A stretch of 51,371 nucleotides of DNA. Source: Compostibacillus humi. GTDB taxonomy: Bacteria > Bacillota > Bacilli > Bacillales > Amphibacillaceae. Below are positions 46,075-51,371 of the stretch, in pieces. Location of the stretch: contig NZ_BMEV01000019.1 in assembly GCF_014637175.1 (NCBI RefSeq), positions 1 to 51,371 on the forward strand, read 5' to 3'. How positions within the stretch are numbered: position 1 is the first letter of the stretch; every line of letters starts with the position of its first letter. Below the pieces are notes generated by a model. The model was not told the origin of the DNA and ran no database searches. It saw nothing but the letters and a program-made list of their open reading frames with translations. The position numbers were made by a program, and so were the translations under genes.

Positions 46075-46877
46075 AAAGTTTGATGATTCAAGGGACCGGG
46101 TCTGATGTCGGGAAAAGCCTTGTTGCTGTCGGACTTTGCCGACTGTTTGCCAACGAAGGAGCAAAAGTGACCCCTTTTAAATCCCAAAATATGACGGCGG
46201 ATGTATATGAAACTCTTAATGGAAAAATAATCGCCCAATCCCAAGGGATGCAGGCGGAAGCGGCAAAAGTTGAGGCAACAGTATGGATGAATCCGATTCT
46301 TTTAAAACCAGGAGAAAATATGGAAACCGAAGTTATTTTCTTTGGGGAAAAGGAGGGGGAGTTGTCCGGTTTCGAGTATCGGGATAAGTTTTACCAAACC
46401 GGGCTTGAGGCGATTAAAACTTCTTTGCAGCAATTAAGGAAAGATTTCGATGTAGTTGTAATCGAAGGTGCAGGGAGTCCCGCAGAAGTCAATTTAAAAG
46501 ACCGGGAACTGGTCAATATGAAGGTGGCGGAAATAGCCGATGCTCCTGTCCTCCTCGTCGCAGATATTGAACGGGGTGGTGTCTTCGCCAGCATTATCGG
46601 CACATTGCAGCTGCTTGCACCAGAGGAAAGAAATAGAGTAAAAGGGATTGTAATCAATAAATTTCGCGGTGACGTGAAGTTTTTCCGGGACGGCATTCAA
46701 TGGCTGGAAGAAAATACAGGCATTCCAGTAATGGGAGTCCTGCCTGTGCTTGAATATATGGAGGCGGGCAGAATTTTTCGTGAAGATCAATATGACCGGC
46801 TGGCAGACGATATGAAACGTTTCTTAGATTGGGAAAAAATTAAAGCCATCACCGATGAATGGAGCAAGGAAACATGA
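46071..46877 (+). CDS. cobQ: CobQ-like synthetase domain lacking the glutaminase domain
   Basis: A 268-residue protein. The N-terminal part is a clear CobQ/CbiP dethiobiotin-synthetase-like domain ([120 protein letters not shown]). After [10 protein letters not shown] it passes straight to a tail ([20 protein letters not shown]) of the type found at the C terminus of full CobQ. The type I glutamine amidotransferase domain is missing (normal length about 500). ATGA overlaps with cobU and cobS. Confidence 0.85.
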   Translation: MKSLMIQGTGSDVGKSLVAVGLCRLFANEGAKVTPFKSQNMTADVYETLNGKIIAQSQGMQAEAAKVEATVWMNPILLKPGENMETEVIFFGEKEGELSGFEYRDKFYQTGLEAIKTSLQQLRKDFDVVVIEGAGSPAEVNLKDRELVNMKVAEIADAPVLLVADIERGGVFASIIGTLQLLAPEERNRVKGIVINKFRGDVKFFRDGIQWLEENTGIPVMGVLPVLEYMEAGRIFREDQYDRLADDMKRFLDWEKIKAITDEWSKET

Positions 46878-47665
46878 AGACCATCCAAGGATTTCTCATA
46901 GCCGTACAATTTTTAACGGCCATCCCGATTTACAAAAATTTACCAATGGACAGGGAATATATTGAAAGAAGCATTCGCACTTTTCCCCTGCTCGGATTCG
47001 TGCAAGGAATCTTGTATAGCAGTTTCTTGTTCTGTCTCGTGGAATGGATACCCTTTTCTCCGCTTGCTGCGGCTTTCCTGCTTTGGCTGTTTATGATTGT
47101 TTTGACAGGCGGAATTCATCTGGACGGATGGATGGATGGTAGTGATGCGTATTTTTCCTATCAGCAGAAAGAAAAACGCCTGGAAGTAATGAAAGACCCG
47201 AGAATCGGGGCCTTCGGAGTGCTGTCGGTCATCGTATTGCTAAGTTCCCGGTTTCTATTTATCTATGAAATTACAGCGTCGATACATTTCTATTCTTTTA
47301 TTCTTATTCTGCTAATCCCGTTTTTAGGAAAGAGTGTGATGGGCATGGTGCTGTTAAACGTGCCAGCAGCCAAAAAAGATGGGCTGGCAGCCTTTTTTCA
47401 AGATGCCAGCAATGATCGAACTTGGAAAGTATTTCCGCTTTATTTGATTGTGCTGATTGGGATTAGTTTAATGCTCGGGAAAATGACGGTGCTTCTCTTC
47501 CTCATCTTCATTGCCGTTGCCATTGGCTGTTATTATTTTATTCGCAGGAAAACCGTGAAATGGTTTGGCGGGATTACCGGAGATATTCTTGGCGCTGCTG
47601 CAGAAGGGACGGAAAATATACTATGGATGACATTGTGGCTGTTACATTATTTCGTCATGGTCTGA
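46874..47665 (+). CDS. cobS: Cobalamin synthase CobS
   Basis: A 263-residue membrane protein that joins AdoCbi-GDP and alpha-ribazole phosphate. Landmarks: [30 protein letters not shown] with the metal-binding Asp residues, [37 protein letters not shown] overlaps the preceding TGA (ATGA). Confidence 0.94.
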   Translation: MKTIQGFLIAVQFLTAIPIYKNLPMDREYIERSIRTFPLLGFVQGILYSSFLFCLVEWIPFSPLAAAFLLWLFMIVLTGGIHLDGWMDGSDAYFSYQQKEKRLEVMKDPRIGAFGVLSVIVLLSSRFLFIYEITASIHFYSFILILLIPFLGKSVMGMVLLNVPAAKKDGLAAFFQDASNDRTWKVFPLYLIVLIGISLMLGKMTVLLFLIFIAVAIGCYYFIRRKTVKWFGGITGDILGAAAEGTENILWMTLWLLHYFVMV

Positions 47666-48249
47666 CGGAGGAAAATAAACGCAAGGCGTATTTAGGATGG
47701 AATGATTCGCCTTTATGTCAGGAAGAAGCGAAAGCCTTGTCCTTCTATTCCTTTCCGCACCAATCTTATGACTTGTTTGTATCCAGCGATTTGAACCGCT
47801 CTCTGTCTACCTTGGAACTATTATTCGGGGAAACTGCCCCAATCGTGCTTTCGGAATTGCGGGAGATGAATTTTGGCATATTTGAAGGAAAAACATATGC
47901 CGAATTAAAAAATGTTAATGAATACGAGCAGTGGCTGCGTAACTATTTTACGTACGCTCCGCCCCAAGGGGAATCCTTCCAGAAATTTGCCGAAAGGGTG
48001 GATCAGGGCTGGGAAAAGATAAAGGAATTTGTGTTGCAGCAAGGGTATCAGCGGCCGTTTATCATGACCCATGGCGGGGTTATCCGCTATCTTCTCAACA
48101 AATATTCAAACGAAGAAAAGGAGTTTTGGGATTGGGAAGTTCCCCATAGTGCCGGGTGGATCCTGAAATTCACCAGGGAAGGTTTAAGGAGGGGTGAGCG
48201 TTGCATTTCGTTACAGGCGGTTACTTTAACGGAAAACGGAATTGGGTAA
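47623..48249 (+). CDS. cobC: Alpha-ribazole phosphatase CobC-like
   Basis: A 208-residue histidine phosphatase: [22 protein letters not shown] (RHG with catalytic His), SSDLNRSLSTLELLF, LREMNFGIFEGKTYAEL and THGGVIRYLL. It should dephosphorylate alpha-ribazole phosphate or adenosylcobalamin phosphate. Start at ATG 47623 within cobS (43-base overlap). Confidence 0.85.
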   Translation: MDDIVAVTLFRHGLTEENKRKAYLGWNDSPLCQEEAKALSFYSFPHQSYDLFVSSDLNRSLSTLELLFGETAPIVLSELREMNFGIFEGKTYAELKNVNEYEQWLRNYFTYAPPQGESFQKFAERVDQGWEKIKEFVLQQGYQRPFIMTHGGVIRYLLNKYSNEEKEFWDWEVPHSAGWILKFTREGLRRGERCISLQAVTLTENGIG

Positions 48250-48641
48250 AAGAAAATTATACTGCGGATCAATGGATTTCAGCCTACAACAATGCGGCTT
48301 TAATTGAAGATGATAGCTTATTTTCCGGTTCAACCGTCGTTCTGGAAGGGCTGGAACAATGGACAAAGAATCTTTCGGAAAAAATGGTGCTGGATGAAGC
48401 ACGAGTATATCTGTCCCGGATTTTCGACAGGTGGCTTCAGTGGGAAAAGGAGGATGCCTGCCGCCGGCTAATCATTATCGGTACGGATATTACTAAAGGA
48501 ATTGTGCCGATGGAAAAAGCGGACAGAAATTGGCGGGACTTGACTGGCTGGGTGTATCAGGATTTAGTTACCAGATGCAGTCGTGTGGACATTATCTGGT
48601 ACGGATTACCGCAAACAATAAAAGGAGGAGATAACAAATGA
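48201..48641 (+). CDS. CobU-like protein with degenerate P-loop
   Basis: A 146-residue protein resembling a shortened CobU: FVTGGYFNGKRNWVKE stands where CobU has the Walker A GGxRSGKS, and IIGTDITKGIVPMEKADRNWRDLTGWVYQDLVTRCSRVDIIWYGLPQTIK matches the CobU C-terminal segment (VSNEVGxGIVPxxxxxRxFRDxxG). The P-loop Ser/Thr is replaced by Arg and the guanylylated-His region is absent. TTG start at 48201 follows AAGGAGGGG; overlaps cobC by 49 bases. A regulatory or partner role is possible; nucleotide binding is doubtful. Confidence 0.7.
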   Translation: MHFVTGGYFNGKRNWVKENYTADQWISAYNNAALIEDDSLFSGSTVVLEGLEQWTKNLSEKMVLDEARVYLSRIFDRWLQWEKEDACRRLIIIGTDITKGIVPMEKADRNWRDLTGWVYQDLVTRCSRVDIIWYGLPQTIKGGDNK

Positions 48642-49132
48642 ACGTGCGAAAAATAAGTTTATTGGCTTTGTTTATTGCGTTAAGTGTTGTTGGAGCAGCA
48701 ATTAAAATTCCTGCAATTATTGGAAGCATTGCCTTAGATGCGTTCCCGGCGTTGCTTGCTGCCGCCTTTTTTGGTGCAGGACCGGGCGCGATTGTAGGCG
48801 GTCTCGGACATCTTGTTTCTGCCGTAATCGGTGGAATGTCCATGGGTCCGCTGCATTTTCTCGTTGCTCTTGAAATGGCCTTGCTTTGTGCCATTTTCGC
48901 TATTTTTTATAAGCGAGGAAAAAGGATGTTGGCGGGAATTATTTTCCTGGTCGGAAATGCATTTATTGCTCCGCTGCCGTTTATTTTAATTTTTGATGTT
49001 GCATTTTTCTTAGCGATCGTTCCTTCTTTATTCATCGGTTCTCTTTTAAATACGGTTATTGCACTTGTCACCATCCCGCGCCTGCAGTCGATTTTTCAGG
49101 GAGCTTATTTTAAAGCGGAGGCAAAGGGATGA
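48638..49132 (+). CDS. cblT: ECF-type alpha-ribazole transporter CblT
   Basis: A 164-residue membrane protein with about five helices (NVRKISLLALFIALSVVGAAIKIP; ALDAFPALLAAAFFGAGPGAIVGGLGHLVSAVIGG; GNAFIAPLPF), the layout of an ECF transporter S component. Next to an AIR-synthase-like kinase in a cobalamin salvage operon, it fits CblT of Listeria and Geobacillus, which imports alpha-ribazole. ECF energising subunits are not in this window. AAAGGAGG precedes the ATG; overlaps both neighbours by four bases. Confidence 0.8.
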   Translation: MNVRKISLLALFIALSVVGAAIKIPAIIGSIALDAFPALLAAAFFGAGPGAIVGGLGHLVSAVIGGMSMGPLHFLVALEMALLCAIFAIFYKRGKRMLAGIIFLVGNAFIAPLPFILIFDVAFFLAIVPSLFIGSLLNTVIALVTIPRLQSIFQGAYFKAEAKG

Positions 49133-49821
49133 GAAATGCCCTAATTATCCCATTAGGCGAGGAGGAACTCGTGATTACCAGTGACAACAGCGGCGGCATC
49201 GGCCAAAAAGAACAGGATCTTGTGAAAGTATCCTACGATGTTGTGGGCTATCATTCTTTCCGGGTAGCGGTAATGGAATGTATGGCTGCCGGCGCACAGC
49301 TCATTACCGTCGTCCTGCAAAACTTTTGCGGGAACGAAGCGTGGAATTCGCTGATGGAGGGTGTTCAGAAAGGCTTGAAAGAACTGGATATTGACATTCC
49401 GATTACCGGGAGTACGGAGACTAATTTTTCCTTGTCTCAATCGGCCGTTGGGATAAATATTATTGGGAAAAAGCCTGTTCAGGAAAGCCGGCCTTTGGGC
49501 GACTGGAAAAACATGCAGATCGCCCTTATCGGACTGCCTTTAGTCGGAGAAGAGGTGATGACCCAGAGCGATCAGGTTGCTCCGCTAGCCCTGTTTAAAA
49601 AGATTTGTGAAATGGACCAAGTTGTCGTCTGGCCGGTCGGATCCAAAGGCGTGCTCCATGAATTGGAGCGGATGGTGCCTGGCAGGGGGAAGAGAATAAA
49701 CTCGGTGGAAATTGATATTTATAAATCCGGCGGACCATCGACTTCTTTTCTAGTTGCGTATCCTGAGGAACAGGAACAGACAATAAAAGCTATCTCAGGA
49801 AACTATTTTCATAAGCTATAG
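49129..49821 (+). CDS. cblS: Alpha-ribazole kinase CblS
   Basis: A 230-residue protein of the AIR synthase/PurM-like fold (LVITSDNSGGIGQKEQDLVKVSYDVVGYHSFRVAVMECMAAGAQ; GSTETNFSLSQSAVGINIIGK; MVPGRGKRINSVEIDIYKSGGPSTSFLVAY). CblS phosphorylates alpha-ribazole so that CobS can use it, replacing CobT, which is not seen here. ATGA overlap with cblT. Confidence 0.8.
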   Translation: MRNALIIPLGEEELVITSDNSGGIGQKEQDLVKVSYDVVGYHSFRVAVMECMAAGAQLITVVLQNFCGNEAWNSLMEGVQKGLKELDIDIPITGSTETNFSLSQSAVGINIIGKKPVQESRPLGDWKNMQIALIGLPLVGEEVMTQSDQVAPLALFKKICEMDQVVVWPVGSKGVLHELERMVPGRGKRINSVEIDIYKSGGPSTSFLVAYPEEQEQTIKAISGNYFHKL

Positions 49822-49831
49822 AGGTGGAAAG

Positions 49832-50455
49832 GTGCTAAATTTATTTTTTGTCAGACACGGGGAAACGGAATGGAATGTGGAACGCCGGCTGCAGGGAAGG
49901 CTAGATTCGAAGTTAACTTCCAAGGGAATTCACGACGCCAGATTGCTCGCGAAAAGATTAGCAACTACTGAATTTGAGGCAGTTATTTCCAGCCCGAGCA
50001 ACAGAGCAGTTCACACCGCAAAAATACTGACAGAAAACCGTTCGTTGTCAATCGTAACAGATGAAAGACTAATGGAAATACACCTGGGACATTGGCAGGG
50101 CAAAACGATTGATGAAATTCAAACAATCGATTCAAAGAAATACGATTGTTACGTAAACCATCCGCATCAATATAAGAGAGATGATGGTGGGGAGGATTTT
50201 CTTGATGTAAAGGATAGACTGGAAGAATTCCTGGCAAGTGTGGAAGAAAAGCATGATTCGGGCAATGTTCTCATTGTTACCCATGGTGTTGTCGTTAAAG
50301 TGCTGCAACTGATTTGTAAAAATCTCCCCCTAAATCGGCTATGGGACCCGCCGGAAATAGACGGGACAAGCTTAACGATTGTTCAGTCAAGTCAAGGGGA
50401 ACGGAAGCTGATCATGGAAGGGGACGTGGCACATAAGCGGGTTTCTGTTGGTTAG
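49832..50455 (+). CDS. Histidine phosphatase family protein (second)
   Basis: A 207-residue phosphoglycerate-mutase-like phosphatase: FVRHGETEWNVERRLQGRLDSKLTSKG, ISSPSNRAVHTAKIL, EIHLGHWQGKTIDEI, VTHGVVVKVLQL. It resembles PhoE/YhfR-type enzymes more than the CobC-like protein encoded upstream, so the two may split or duplicate the final phosphatase step. The start is GTG after AGAGGTGG. A terminator follows. Confidence 0.85.
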   Translation: MLNLFFVRHGETEWNVERRLQGRLDSKLTSKGIHDARLLAKRLATTEFEAVISSPSNRAVHTAKILTENRSLSIVTDERLMEIHLGHWQGKTIDEIQTIDSKKYDCYVNHPHQYKRDDGGEDFLDVKDRLEEFLASVEEKHDSGNVLIVTHGVVVKVLQLICKNLPLNRLWDPPEIDGTSLTIVQSSQGERKLIMEGDVAHKRVSVG

Positions 50456-50485
50456 GAATGTATAGGAATATATAGATAATATGAG

Positions 50486-50522
50486 GCCTGTTTCCAATGT
50501 AGTGGGACAGGCATATTTTGTA
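50486..50522 (+). terminator. Terminator of the cobalamin salvage operon
   Basis: GCCTGTTTC (50486–50494) pairs with GGGACAGGC (50504–50512), including two G·U pairs, followed by ATATTTTGTATT. Confidence 0.65.
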
Positions 50523-50612
50523 TTAAAGAGATCAGATTGAGGTATATCCGATAATTTTAGATGAATAAAAGTTTGATATATCATATGCTGGACATTAATC
50601 TTCAACTTTGAT

Positions 50613-50720
50613 TTAAAAGATTTTTTCTTCAAATTTACCGCGTGTTGCAGCCTTTTCTTTCTTTATTTCTTCTATTTGATCTAAGGAAATCCCATGCACT
50701 TTTGCTTTGTTGTGTGTCGA
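50613..50720 (-). pseudogene. C-terminal remnant of a MazG-like nucleotide pyrophosphohydrolase
   Basis: On the minus strand the frame reads KAKVHGISLDQIEEIKKEKAATRG… then KFEEKIF and a stop, the usual C-terminal end of MazG/phosphoribosyl-ATP pyrophosphohydrolase-type proteins (KxxKRGGFExxI). A stop codon lies about 35 codons upstream and nothing homologous continues. The rest of 50523–51098 is AT-rich and shows nothing else recognisable. Confidence 0.5.
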
Positions 50721-51098
50721 CTAGAAATCTTCCAAAGTATAGTATTAATTACACTAATTCTGGGATTGTATGTAGAGAAGAAACAATAGATTTTAAAATA
50801 TGTTATAAAAGGTGAAAATCAAATAGCGGATGACGAGAGTATGGATAAATAGACGGATTAAAGAGTGATAGACGAAATAAGTCTCACATATCACTAAATA
50901 TTAAGTAAAAATACGGAGAAAACTGTTATAATTAGTATAAAAATAGGCACTAGCATTGCATAAATATAGTTGGAATATTCCGTAAATAATTTTCTCATAA
51001 ATTAAGCCAAAAAGTCAAAGTCCAACTAAAGGTGGCTTTATCCATTTTTTGAAAATTATATACAGTTCATCCAAAAGGGACAACGACATTTGCCTTTG

Positions 51099-51371
51099 TT
51101 ATGGAACGGCTTTTTTCTCAAACCTTCGCAGCCAAATGTAAGCTGGCTTCCATAATGCTGCCTTTAACCAGCGGCTAATTCGAAGCAGCGACTTTTTACT
51201 TTTTGTTTCTAATTGAATCAGTACATGTAAACAGTAGGTGATGAGTGCGATGTAAATATGATTTTGTAACGCCGTCTTACTCATTCCGTAAAAATGTTTG
51301 ATTTCCACGTGCTGTTTCAGCCATTTAAAGAACAACTCGATTGCCCAGCGGGAGCGGTAAATATCACTGAT
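51099..51371 (-). mobile_element. IS4-type transposase, C-terminal part, runs off the window
   Basis: The last 90 codons of a DDE transposase; the 5' part lies beyond the window edge. The frame reads ISDIYRSRWAIELFFKWLK, matching the Y-x2-R-x3-E-x6-K signature of IS4-family enzymes with its catalytic Glu, followed by MSKTALQNHIYIALITYCLHVLIQLETKSK. The outer end of the element should lie near 51040–51090 but I cannot define its inverted repeat without the other end. Confidence 0.85.

Overview
The window looks like chromosomal DNA of a low-to-moderate GC Firmicute of the Bacillaceae. Reasons: AGGAGG-type ribosome-binding sites with many GTG/TTG starts, sigma-A promoters, Rho-independent terminators, the secG–esterase–rnr–(zupT)–smpB–ssrA block typical of Bacillus relatives, and Bacillus-like protein families throughout. 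I cannot name the species.

Layout. 1–770: ten 52-bp tandem repeats, no gene. 771–3848: nucleoside hydrolase, DUF1648 membrane protein, nitroreductase, convergent lipase. 4040–9643: secG, carboxylesterase, RNase R, ZIP metal transporter, smpB, tmRNA. 9731–13754: LysE-type exporter divergent from a MocR regulator, MFS transporter, thioredoxin-type arsenate reductase. 13834–17883: a stand-alone undecaprenyl diphosphate synthase, a long divergent ATP sulfurylase, a second, different array of ten 52-bp repeats, a short SDR-like protein. 18250–24619: class III aminotransferase, LysR regulator, arginase, YjiH-family membrane protein, FAD-linked D-lactate/glycolate-type dehydrogenase.

24650–41357 is an ethanolamine utilisation (eut) microcompartment locus. 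It opens with an adenosylcobalamin-riboswitch RNA carrying five tandem ANTAR-type hexaloop hairpins. Then come eutV–eutW (response regulator/sensor kinase), eutA, a broken eutB'–'eutC remnant, intact eutB and eutC, shell genes (eutL, a BMC–SAP-like fusion, two eutM, eutN, eutS), eutT, pduL, eutH, eutP, a 68-residue unknown protein, acetaldehyde dehydrogenase and a malate-dehydrogenase-family gene. Leaders before eutV and eutA both show an ANTAR hairpin pair whose second hairpin overlaps a terminator, so EutV antitermination is readable directly from the sequence.

41440–50455 is a cobalamin salvage locus under a second B12 riboswitch: btuF, cbiZ, cbiB, cobD, cobU, a short cobQ without its glutaminase domain, cobS, cobC, a CobU-like protein with a damaged P-loop, cblT–cblS (alpha-ribazole uptake and kinase) and a second histidine phosphatase. 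It supplies the AdoCbl needed by ethanolamine ammonia-lyase, so the two loci form one functional unit. The right edge holds a pyrophosphohydrolase gene remnant and the 3' part of an IS4-type transposase.

Most notable: the five-hairpin EutV-binding RNA, the 68-residue putative microcompartment cargo protein, the module shared by PduL and EutT, the BMC–SAP-like fusion, the eutBC deletion remnant, the decayed or specialised cobQ and cobU paralogs, and the two unrelated arrays of exactly ten 52-bp repeats.
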